Origin: JAIPEL01 sp050115795
GTDB lineage: Bacteria > Desulfobacterota > Desulfobacteria > Desulfobacterales > CAFBRK01
Reading direction: 5' to 3'
Assembly: GCA_050115795.1 (NCBI GenBank)
Contig: JASFPT010000126.1
Location: 1-10,885 of the forward strand
Length of the DNA stretch: 10,885 bases
Under the pieces are notes generated by a model that was not told the origin of the DNA, did not search any database, and saw only the letters and a program-made list of their open reading frames with translations. Position 1 is the first letter of the stretch, and each line of letters opens with the position of its first letter. The translations under genes and the position numbers were made by a program. Positions 1 through 5,679 of this stretch are shown here, piece by piece.

Positions 1-9
1 CATCCTAAA

Positions 10-28
10 GCCGATACGCCGCATCGGC
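10..28 (-). terminator. possible weak terminator after the thioesterase gene
   Basis: A 6-bp inverted repeat (GCCGAT / ATCGGC, 7-base loop) lies about 40 bases downstream of the thioesterase stop codon. On the minus strand it is followed by TTTAG, a very short T-run. It could end the rubrerythrin-YkgJ-thioesterase transcript, but the short stem and weak T-run make this tentative. Nothing else is recognisable in positions 1-69. Confidence 0.25.
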
Positions 29-69
29 AACCGGCCGCCCGCCGCAAACCTCACCCCACCTACCACCGC

Positions 70-489
70 CTACCCGCCCAGGGCATCCACCCGGATGTAG
101 GAGACCTGGGCCACGGCGACGAGGGTTCCGCTCTCGTCGAGGAGGTCCACCGACACCGGGCACAGGGTGCGGCCGAATTTGATCACCTCGGCCCGGACGG
201 TCAAATCGCTTCTGCACGGCGCCAGAAAGCGGATGCCCATGTCGGTGGTGGTCAGTTGCGCATCGGCCCCGGCCAGGGTGAAAATGGCAAAGCAGGCGGC
301 GCTGTCGGCGGCGGTCATCATCAGGCCGCCGTGAAACGACGCGTAGACCCCGTCGTAGTCGATCCTGCGGGGAACGGTCATCTCGCAGACGCCCGGCTCA
401 AAAACGGTGACGTCCATGGCAAGGGTGTCCACGATCGGGATCTTCGCCATTCGCTCCCGGATCGCCTTCTCGAGGCCGGGGTCGATCAT
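70..489 (-). CDS. PaaI-family hotdog thioesterase
   Basis: This 139-residue protein has the size and signature of a single-domain hotdog acyl-CoA thioesterase (PaaI/YbgC-like group). Residues 44-63 hold the family's HGG motif (H53-G54-G55), followed by the central helix with D62, where the catalytic acidic residue of PaaI-type enzymes normally sits. The rest alternates strands as in the hotdog beta sheet. Such enzymes hydrolyse acyl- or aryl-CoA thioesters in the cytoplasm; the substrate cannot be told from sequence. The ATG follows a clear GGAGG four bases upstream and overlaps the stop of the YkgJ-family gene by four bases (ATGA), so the two are probably translationally coupled in one operon with the rubrerythrin-like gene. 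The family call is solid; the specific function is inferred. Confidence 0.88.
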   Translation of the reverse strand: MIDPGLEKAIRERMAKIPIVDTLAMDVTVFEPGVCEMTVPRRIDYDGVYASFHGGLMMTAADSAACFAIFTLAGADAQLTTTDMGIRFLAPCRSDLTVRAEVIKFGRTLCPVSVDLLDESGTLVAVAQVSYIRVDALGG

Positions 490-1130
490 GTTCCCTCCGC
501 AGGCAGACGCCCGGGGGGCGCTCCCCGGTTGATGACGATCCGATGCGCCCGCCCGAAGTCTGCGATCCGGCCGGGGTCAAAGCCGCCGGCGGTATACAGC
601 ATCCGGAACCGACGGTCGTCGAGCAGGGCCAGAATGTAGGTCAGGTGGCCCGAATAGCCGGTGTCGTCGAGGCGCTGGATTTCGGACACAGCGGCCCGGG
701 CCAGTTCCACCGCCTGCCGGTGGACGGTCGGGCCGGTCTTTCCGCAGGGCTTCAGCGAATAGAGCTGACGGCAGGAAAACGGCCGCACCTCGTAGATCCG
801 GCAGCGGCTTTCCGCGTCGAGGAAGGGACAGACGGCAGCGGCGCCCGCCTTTTTCTCATTTCGGTTCCGCCGGATCCGGTCCAGCATGCGGCCGTGCTCC
901 CGTCCCCTGAAACCGGAAAGGCGCCTTCGGATCACCAGCCCTTCCAGGGTGGTGACATCGAGCGGCCCGTAGTGGGTGCAGCAATAGCCGCACCCGGGCC
1001 GGCAGACCGCCCCCTGCACGAGAGGAGCGACTTGCCGCTCGTGCCGGCGGTAGATCGCCTTCAGGTCGTCGATCTTATGGTCGGGCCGCCGGGTTTCGGC
1101 CGCCGCCCCATTTCGAATCCCGTCCGTCAC
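486..1130 (-). CDS. YkgJ-family cysteine-cluster protein
   Basis: This protein has two groups of cysteines in the pattern of the YkgJ/UPF0153 family (putative zinc- or iron-chelating domain): C43, C47, C50, C51 in a CxxxCxxCC cluster, then C101, C110, C120 and C129, with the typical C-x-I-Y-x-x-R-P-x-x-C-R segment at 110-121. The family is thought to bind metal or an iron-sulfur cluster; no reaction is established for it. I place the start at a GTG (1130), giving 214 residues, because it overlaps the rubrerythrin-like stop by four bases (GTGA) and an AAGG lies about ten bases upstream. Longer in-frame ATG starts exist at 1178 and 1223, but they would run 50-100 bases into the neighbouring gene and add non-family sequence. 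Its stop overlaps the thioesterase start, so it is the middle gene of a tight three-gene set. Confidence 0.87.
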   Translation of the reverse strand: MTDGIRNGAAAETRRPDHKIDDLKAIYRRHERQVAPLVQGAVCRPGCGYCCTHYGPLDVTTLEGLVIRRRLSGFRGREHGRMLDRIRRNRNEKKAGAAAVCPFLDAESRCRIYEVRPFSCRQLYSLKPCGKTGPTVHRQAVELARAAVSEIQRLDDTGYSGHLTYILALLDDRRFRMLYTAGGFDPGRIADFGRAHRIVINRGAPPGRLPAEGT

Positions 1131-1612
1131 AGGCTGTGCGCCTTGAACTTTTTGGCCACCGCGTTGCAGACCGGGCATCGATCCGGGGCCTCGTCTGCCG
1201 CGATGTAACCGCAAACCTGGCACACATACAGCGCCGTTTCCCGACCGAGGCCGGCAAGCTGCTCGCCGTGGTTTCGGGTGACGGCGCCGAACCGTCGATA
1301 GGCGTCGGCCGTATTTTCATCTCCGTTTTTTGCCGCCGCCCCGGCACGCTCATCGGATACGGCGGCGCTTCGGCCCTTGGTGTCTGCGATTTCCGCCAGG
1401 TAGTCGTCCAGGGGGAAGATCTTTCCCCGCAGCGCGATCAGGGCCCTTCTGGCCATGATCTCTTCGCCTTCGGCCATGGCACTGAGCAGCAGGGCCACCG
1501 GTCTGTTTCCCTCGGCCTTGGCCTTCTGGGCAAAAAGCCGGTTTCGGGCGGCTGAGGCCGAAAGCGCTGCAAAGGTCATGGCCATGCCGGCATCGAGGGT
1601 GGCGTGGTGCAT
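1127..1612 (-). CDS. rubrerythrin-like protein with degenerate diiron domain and rubredoxin tail
   Basis: This 161-residue protein has the two-part plan of rubrerythrin: an N-terminal helical ferritin-like domain (about residues 5-120) and a C-terminal rubredoxin-like knuckle with C131, C134, C146 and C149 (CxxC...CPxC). The first helix keeps the rubrerythrin ARNR signature (22-25). However, the position of the conserved Glu just before it (GESQAR in typical members) is Ala19, and the EKEHA motif of helix 2 reads EEIMA (50-54), so the iron-ligand His is Met53. The second ExxH pair is also hard to find. Normal rubrerythrins are about 190 residues and act as NADH-linked peroxidases in anaerobes; this one may have lost the diiron site and kept only the one-iron centre. 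The ATG follows an AGGAGAG five bases upstream. A longer in-frame ATG at 1921 is rejected because it would cross the cyclophilin-like gene. The downstream YkgJ gene overlaps by four bases. Confidence 0.85.
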   Translation of the reverse strand: MHHATLDAGMAMTFAALSASAARNRLFAQKAKAEGNRPVALLLSAMAEGEEIMARRALIALRGKIFPLDDYLAEIADTKGRSAAVSDERAGAAAKNGDENTADAYRRFGAVTRNHGEQLAGLGRETALYVCQVCGYIAADEAPDRCPVCNAVAKKFKAHSL

Positions 1613-1682
1613 CGGTTCTCTCCTGGTTGTGGGGGAAAAGGCCGTTCGGGACATCAGGGCACCGGAATCGCGCCGAATCGAT

Positions 1683-2054
1683 TCACCCCCTGGCGACGCG
1701 GACTGCAGCGCCGTCCGGGACCTCGCGAAAGACCCCCGGGTCGCCTGAAATCCTTCCAAACACATTGACCGGACTGTAGGCGCGGGGCGCATCTCCGGTG
1801 CTGGCCGGGGTCGGTCCGAAAAAGATGCAGAAGGCCGACCCCATGGGCCAGTAGGCGAGTTCTCCCTTTGCCACATCGGCCCGGGCGTCATTTTCAACGT
1901 CGGCGGAAACGGGAATTTCAAAGTAGATTTCGTCTCCCCAGCGGCTGGCGGTGCCGTCCAGGGGGAGCGCCTCGACGATTTTTTCCCCGGTGGGGGTGTC
2001 GTCGATAGCGGCCTCCACGATGATGTCTCCTGCCTGGATCCGAATCGGGGTCAT
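1683..2054 (-). CDS. cyclophilin-like fold protein (TM1367 type)
   Basis: This 123-residue protein matches the compact prokaryotic cyclophilin-like family (PF04126, typified by Thermotoga TM1367). Recognisable landmarks are GDEIYFEIP in the first half, then the run around KGELAYWPMGSAFCIFFGPTP (positions 63-83) and the closing SPVNVFGRI segment. These proteins share the cyclophilin barrel but lack the classical proline-isomerase active-site set, and no reaction is known for them. The length is normal for the family. The ATG is preceded by GGAAGGGA at an acceptable distance. The next gene upstream is the DUF6485-type protein, 148 bases away across a spacer with a palindrome; the rubrerythrin-like gene lies 70 bases downstream. 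It may be co-transcribed with the latter, but no overlap proves it. Confidence 0.85.
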   Translation of the reverse strand: MTPIRIQAGDIIVEAAIDDTPTGEKIVEALPLDGTASRWGDEIYFEIPVSADVENDARADVAKGELAYWPMGSAFCIFFGPTPASTGDAPRAYSPVNVFGRISGDPGVFREVPDGAAVRVARG

Positions 2055-2163
2055 GATAGGGTTCCCTTCCGGGTTGTTCCGGCGGTTTTAAACACACCCT
2101 GCAGCAGGCCGCAGGGGTCTTCTACCGTAAGAACTGCCGTCTGATTGAGACTCGCTCGCGAAC

Positions 2164-2181
2164 CCCGCAGCAAGCTGCGGG
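2164..2181. repeat. perfect palindromic hairpin in the cyclophilin/DUF6485 spacer
   Basis: CCCGCAGC at 2164-2171 and GCTGCGGG at 2174-2181 form a perfect 8-bp inverted repeat. As minus-strand RNA it would fold as a 7-bp stem closed by a CUUG loop, a known stable tetraloop. It sits about 22 bases after the DUF6485 stop. There is no T-run, so it looks more like a REP-type palindrome or mRNA-end stabiliser than an intrinsic terminator. The flanks (2100-2110 and 2192-2215) repeat GCTGC/GCAGC words. Confidence 0.5.
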
Positions 2182-2202
2182 CAGTGGGCCGGCTGCTGCG
2201 GT

Positions 2203-2415
2203 TCAAACCCGCTGCTCCTGCACCAGCCGGGCAAAATGCTCGAAGCTCCGGTCGAAGGTGGCCTCGGCATCGCTCGAAAAGCAGCAGGCGGGCAGCTCGC
2301 GCATCTTCAGGTGGTAGCTCAAGCAGTCGCAGCAGGCCCCCTTGCGCGGGCACGGTTCATAGGTGCAGTTGCAGGACTGGAGGTTCTTTTTCTGCTTGCA
2401 GTCCGTCGAGTTCAT
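2203..2415 (-). CDS. DUF6485-type small cysteine-rich protein
   Basis: This 70-residue protein carries nine cysteines, at 6, 15, 17, 22, 28, 29, 31, 44 and 45, in the pattern CNCTYEPCPRKGACCDC followed by a short helix and an ELPACCF segment. I recognise this as the DUF6485 family, common in anaerobic bacteria and of unknown role; the cysteine spacing suggests a metal site such as zinc or iron-sulfur. There is no signal peptide or membrane segment, so it is probably cytoplasmic. The ATG has AAAGGAG eight bases upstream. Its start lies 88 bases beyond the dehydrogenase stop, across a terminator-like hairpin. The cyclophilin-like gene follows 148 bases downstream. Confidence 0.85.
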   Translation of the reverse strand: MNSTDCKQKKNLQSCNCTYEPCPRKGACCDCLSYHLKMRELPACCFSSDAEATFDRSFEHFARLVQEQRV

Positions 2416-2453
2416 CGGCTCGGCTCCTTTCGGCCCGGTTCGGTGGCGGCGGG

Positions 2454-2475
2454 AAAAAGGCGGTTTCCATCCACC
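2454..2475 (-). terminator. possible intrinsic terminator after the dehydrogenase gene
   Basis: On the minus strand, GGTGG (2475-2471) can pair with CCGCC (2463-2459) through four GC pairs and one GT pair around a 7-base loop, followed at once by TTTTT (2458-2454). It lies about 30 bases past the dehydrogenase stop and upstream of the DUF6485 gene's Shine-Dalgarno sequence. The short stem makes this a moderate call. Confidence 0.35.
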
Positions 2476-2503
2476 GGTTCATAGCACCGACCCTGCCTCC
2501 AGT

Positions 2504-3415
2504 TCAAGAAGACCGCACCCCTCCTTCGGGCGGACCGGACCGGTCTGCAAGAAGCTCGGCGGTCCGCTTGACCGCTGAAAAATCAAGATCGCCCAGGTCC
2601 AGCCCCAATCCCAGCCGATACAGGGCAAAGGCGCCGGAAGCCGTGATCGCCGCTGCGCCGACCTCTTCGGCGGTCTGCAGCACGAACCGGAGGTCCTTGA
2701 CCATGTGCCGGTAGGGAAACTGGGGCTCGTATGCACCCTTGCCGATCAATTCGCCCTTCATCTGGAAAAGACCGCTGGCCAGGGGCCCTGCGAGCACCAC
2801 CTCCATGATCGACTCCCGGGAAAGGCCGCAGCGCTCGCCGAAAGTCAGCGCTTCGGCAAAACCGGCCATCATCACCGCCAGAAGGGAGTTGGCCGTCATC
2901 TTCATGGCCGACCCCATGCCGGCGGCCCCGCAATAAACGGTTTTTTTGCCCAGGGCCTCGAACACCGGGGCCAGCCGCTCGATCCGGGCCTGCTCTCCGC
3001 CGGCCAGAATGACCAGGGCGCCGTCTTCTGCGGGCTTCTTGGTTCCGAGCACCGGGGCATCGACAAAGCCGATTCCCCGCTCCTTGAGCCGCAGGCCCAG
3101 GCGGCGGGTATAGGCCGGGGGCACCGTGCTCATGTTGACGACCACCTCGGGAGGGTTCGCTGCCGCCAGCACACCGTCTTTTGCCTCCAGGACCGCATCG
3201 ACGGCCTCCGGGCCGGTGAGCATGAAGATCACAACGGCAGCGCCGTCTGCCGCCTCCTTCGGTGTTGCGGCGATCCGCGCCCCGGCCGCCTCCAGCGGCG
3301 CGGCCTTTTGACGGGTCCGGTTGTAGACGACGGTCGGAAAGCCGGCCCGGATCAAATTTTCGGCCATGGGGCGCCCCATGATGCCCGTGCCGATAAAGCC
3401 GATTTTTTCGAACAT
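2504..3415 (-). CDS. NADP-type beta-hydroxyacid dehydrogenase (GHBDH/SSA reductase-like)
   Basis: This 303-residue protein is a complete member of the 3-hydroxyisobutyrate/beta-hydroxyacid dehydrogenase family. The N-terminal Rossmann fold has GFIGTGIMG at 6-14 and an Asn-Arg pair after strand 2 (N32-R33), which points to NADP(H). The catalytic lysine is K172 in the KxxxN motif (K172, N176), and the KDL element is at 240-242. The substrate loop reads DAPVLGTKKPAEDG (119-132); its TKKPAEDG part is typical of gamma-hydroxybutyrate dehydrogenase/succinic semialdehyde reductase enzymes such as the Geobacter one. The usual DAPVSG serine is Leu123 here, so the true substrate may differ. The likely reaction is reversible reduction of a small semialdehyde or 2-oxoacid in the cytoplasm. 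The ATG follows GGAGGAGG four bases upstream. The HAD hydrolase gene lies 108 bases upstream across a terminator-like hairpin. Confidence 0.9.
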   Translation of the reverse strand: MFEKIGFIGTGIMGRPMAENLIRAGFPTVVYNRTRQKAAPLEAAGARIAATPKEAADGAAVVIFMLTGPEAVDAVLEAKDGVLAAANPPEVVVNMSTVPPAYTRRLGLRLKERGIGFVDAPVLGTKKPAEDGALVILAGGEQARIERLAPVFEALGKKTVYCGAAGMGSAMKMTANSLLAVMMAGFAEALTFGERCGLSRESIMEVVLAGPLASGLFQMKGELIGKGAYEPQFPYRHMVKDLRFVLQTAEEVGAAAITASGAFALYRLGLGLDLGDLDFSAVKRTAELLADRSGPPEGGVRSS

Positions 3416-3483
3416 GACACCTCCTCCGTTTGCCTGGCGCGCAGATGGCCTTTCGGTGGCTGGAACCGCCGGCGCGACAGGCG

Positions 3484-3505
3484 AAAAACGGCCAACGCCG
3501 TTGGC
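3484..3505 (-). terminator. probable intrinsic terminator after the HAD hydrolase gene
   Basis: On the minus strand GCCAAC (3505-3500) and GTTGGC (3496-3491) form a perfect 6-bp stem with a 3-base loop, followed by CG and TTTTT (3488-3484). It starts about 18 bases after the hydrolase stop, the usual place for a Rho-independent terminator. If active, it would separate the hydrolase transcript from the downstream dehydrogenase gene. Confidence 0.5.
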
Positions 3506-3523
3506 GTCTTTTCGACGGTCCGC

Positions 3524-4189
3524 CTACAGATGGACCATCAACTGCTGCGGATTCGCCAGCAAAATGGCTGCACCGCTGTTGCGGAGCTCCTCTGGGGTGC
3601 GAAACCCCCACAGGGCGCCGACCGGAACCATGCCGGCGGCCCTCGCGGTCTGCATGTCGACGGCGGTGTCGCCCACGAAGGCGATCTGCTCGGGAGGCAG
3701 ACCGAACCGGCCGGCAGCGGCAAGCGCCATGGTCGGATCCGGCTTGCGGGGCCCGCCGTCTCGATAGCCGAGCACCGGCGAAAATTGCCATGCGCCGAGC
3801 AGCCGTTTCACCACCCGATCGGCCGCCTCTTGCTCCTTGTTGGTGACCACTGCCATCGGGATCCCTTTTTCCGTCAAAGCGTCGAGCAGCCCAGGGATTC
3901 CAGGATACGGCCGGGCCTCCGGCTCCGGATTGTTCCGGTAAAAGTCGAGATAGTCCTTCAGGCAGGCGTCGACGCTCTTTGCGTCGCGTTGATCCGCGGG
4001 AAGCGCTCGCTCGGTAAGCACCCGCGGCCCGTCTCCTACAAAATCCCGGTATGTGTGCAGGGGATGTCCTGGAAGACCTCTTTTGGTCAGCGCCGCATTG
4101 AAGGCGTCGGCGATGTCGACCAGGGTGTCGAGCAGGGTCCCGTCCAGATCGAAGATGACCCCCGAAATCGTCTGTGCTCTCTTCTCCAT
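3524..4189 (-). CDS. HAD-family hydrolase, phosphoglycolate phosphatase-like
   Basis: With the ATG at 4189 this is a 221-residue HAD phosphatase, the usual size of Gph-type enzymes. All four motifs are present: nucleophile D14 and acid/base D16 in FDLDGTLLDT; T116 in VVTN; K149 in RKPDP; and D174 with D178 in FVGDTAVDMQ. A helical cap lies between motifs I and II (about 22-95). The C-terminal GALWGFRTPEEL segment is typical of phosphoglycolate phosphatases and close relatives, which dephosphorylate small phosphoesters in the cytoplasm. Two in-frame ATGs further upstream (4222 and 4246) lie inside a hairpin stem, have no good ribosome site and would add non-family residues; the chosen ATG has GGAG about 11 bases upstream. 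It lies between a PfkB kinase and a beta-hydroxyacid dehydrogenase. The exact substrate is uncertain. Confidence 0.88.
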   Translation of the reverse strand: MEKRAQTISGVIFDLDGTLLDTLVDIADAFNAALTKRGLPGHPLHTYRDFVGDGPRVLTERALPADQRDAKSVDACLKDYLDFYRNNPEPEARPYPGIPGLLDALTEKGIPMAVVTNKEQEAADRVVKRLLGAWQFSPVLGYRDGGPRKPDPTMALAAAGRFGLPPEQIAFVGDTAVDMQTARAAGMVPVGALWGFRTPEELRNSGAAILLANPQQLMVHL

Positions 4190-4220
4190 CACAAAAGAGG
4201 CTCCGTTAGGATCGATGGGC

Positions 4221-4252
4221 ATGAACGTCGAGCGTTGGACGTTCATTTTTTT
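4221..4252 (+). terminator. plus-strand terminator-shaped hairpin with no matching gene
   Basis: ATGAACGTC (4221-4229) and GACGTTCAT (4238-4246) form a perfect 9-bp stem with an 8-base loop, followed on the plus strand by seven T residues (4246-4252). This has the form of an intrinsic terminator, yet no plus-strand gene lies upstream. On the minus strand the same stem falls in the leader of the HAD hydrolase gene. It may end an antisense transcript or be a stray copy of a dispersed ACGTTC palindrome. Confidence 0.45.
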
Positions 4253-4343
4253 AGAGCGCTTGGCTCAAACCGTTGCGTTGATTCGAAGCTACGGATGGTG
4301 ATCGAGCCCAATATGCTCTCGGAACGTTATTCTGAAAAGTGCG

Positions 4344-5249
4344 TTATGTCGATCGGAGAAAAGCGAAAACCTCGCTTCGAAAGGGGACGGCGGACCGGGC
4401 GCCGAGCCGGGTGCAGCTCAGCGCAGCGGCCCCCGCAGCGCAGCGCAGGCTCCACTCCCATTCTTTTCCGGTCGCGATGCAGGCGGCCAGCACGCCGTGA
4501 AACACGTCGCCGGCCCCGGTGGTGTCTGCCGCGTTCACGACAAAGGCGGGGACCGTTCCGGTCTGCCCCCCGCTTCTCCAGACCAGGCCGCGGCCGCCGA
4601 GGGTGACCACCGCAACCGGTGCGGCATCGGCAAGACGTGCGGCGGCCTTTTCCGGATCGCTCTGTCCGGTGTATTGGCGGGCGAAGGTTTCGCTGGCCAC
4701 CAGATAATCGACCCTCTGCGCCAGATGCTCGGTTCCCGGGTGCACGGACCCGGCATCGAGAAGCGTGAACACCCCCTTCTCGCGGAAGGGGCCGACCAGC
4801 GCCGCGGACAGTTCCGGCTCGTGGCCGTCGAAAAGAACGATCCCGGGTCGGCATCCGGCCGGGTCGAGGGCATCGGCGGAAAGCTTCGGTGTCTTTTCCC
4901 GGTAATTGACCAGGGCCCGGCTGCCATCGGGCTTGACCAGGGAAACCGACACCGGGGTGGGGGCATCTCCCCGCACGATCCATCGGGTGTCGACCCCTTC
5001 GGTTTCCAGCTCTCGGAAGTGCCGCCGGCCGAATTCGTCGTTTCCCAGGTAGCCGGCAAAAGCGGTGGTGCACCCGAACCGGGCGGCAGCCAGGGCGGCG
5101 GTTGCGGCCGGCCCGCCCCCGCAGGCCGCCAGGGCCGAGGCGGTCGTCTTTTCGTCCGGCGCCGGATGGGCGCCGACGGAAAAGGTCAGATCAAAAGCCG
5201 CGTGGCCGATGCAAAGGACATCGATCCGAGGGAATTTCGCTGGATTCAT
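4344..5249 (-). CDS. PfkB-family sugar kinase resembling sulfofructose kinase YihV
   Basis: This 301-residue protein is a full-length PfkB/ribokinase-fold kinase that phosphorylates a sugar or sugar-like alcohol with ATP in the cytoplasm. The sugar-binding signature CGGGPAATAA is at 43-52, the VNY segment at 114-116, and the ATP/catalytic motif DTTGAGDVFHG at 242-252, with D248 as catalytic base. From memory, these segments, and the C-terminal pattern in which Cys-Thr-Arg follows an Ala-rich helix, are closest to E. coli YihV, the sulfofructose kinase of sulfoglycolysis. The position aligning with the YihV arginine that I recall contacting the sulfonate is His143 here, so sulfofructose specificity is not established; another ketose or nucleoside is possible. 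The ATG has GGAG six bases upstream. The HAD phosphatase follows after 154 bases. The kinase fold call is firm; the substrate is a hypothesis. Confidence 0.88.
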   Translation of the reverse strand: MNPAKFPRIDVLCIGHAAFDLTFSVGAHPAPDEKTTASALAACGGGPAATAALAAARFGCTTAFAGYLGNDEFGRRHFRELETEGVDTRWIVRGDAPTPVSVSLVKPDGSRALVNYREKTPKLSADALDPAGCRPGIVLFDGHEPELSAALVGPFREKGVFTLLDAGSVHPGTEHLAQRVDYLVASETFARQYTGQSDPEKAAARLADAAPVAVVTLGGRGLVWRSGGQTGTVPAFVVNAADTTGAGDVFHGVLAACIATGKEWEWSLRCAAGAAALSCTRLGARSAVPFRSEVFAFLRST

Positions 5250-5595
5250 ACAGTGCTCCGGGGAAAAGGGAGACAGAAGTCAGGAGTCAGACATCAGGAG
5301 ACAGAAGCCGGAATCCAGAAGTCGGCCCCGCCGCCGGCCGCCGCCGAGTCCAGTTTGATCAATCAAAGAAACTGCAGACAATTGAACCCTTCGACTCTGC
5401 TCAGGGCAGGCAGGACATGCCGCGAGGGCGCGAAGGACGCCAGGACTGCAGTTCCTTTTTATGAAAAACCGTCCTCCTTGCGTCCTTGGCGCCTTGCTCG
5501 TCCCGAGCCTGTCGAGGGGAGCGACCGAAGGGAGCAGGCGGTTCAATTGATGAGTGAAGAAAAAGTCCATACGAGGAGGTATGTGTCGCTTCGCT

Positions 5596-5635
5596 CCATC
5601 GATTCTCTTATAACCCCATCGATTTTCTTATAACC
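5596..5635. repeat. two tandem 20-bp repeats
   Basis: Two head-to-tail 20-base units, 5596-5615 and 5616-5635, differ at one base (C or T in CGATTYTCTTATAACC). Each holds ATCGAT and TTATAA, so the segment is much more AT-rich than its surroundings. It lies inside the nested-repeat spacer between the quinone oxidoreductase and PfkB kinase genes. Confidence 0.8.
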
Positions 5636-5641
5636 AGGACC

Positions 5642-5679
5642 AGCGGCGCAGCCGCTTTCCTCAAATCGCGCAGCGATTT
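5642..5679. repeat. twin-hairpin palindromic element, copy 1
   Basis: Two small hairpins lie side by side: AGCGGC-GCA-GCCGCT (5642-5656), a 6-base spacer, then AAATCGC-GCA-GCGATTT (5663-5679) with a 7-bp stem. The same architecture, with the second hairpin identical, recurs at 7089-7127. This suggests a REP/BIME-like dispersed element that prefers spacers. Confidence 0.7.

Noticed and set aside
2583..3791. A 402-codon minus-strand frame overlapping both the hydrolase and the dehydrogenase
   Set aside because: It is an out-of-frame reading of two real genes, dominated by Arg/Gly/Ala, with no motif; the true frames have full family signatures and good ribosome sites.
2705..4606. A 633-codon open frame on the plus strand across the dehydrogenase, hydrolase and kinase genes
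   Set aside because: It lies opposite three well-recognised minus-strand genes, matches no protein family, is rich in Arg/Gly/His as expected for a shadow frame in GC-rich DNA, and crosses the spacers and terminator-like hairpins.
5280..5570. Short open frames within the repeat spacer (5280-5570 minus and 5543-5728 minus)
   Set aside because: They consist of repeat sequence, lack ribosome sites and family resemblance, and their termini coincide with repeat arms.
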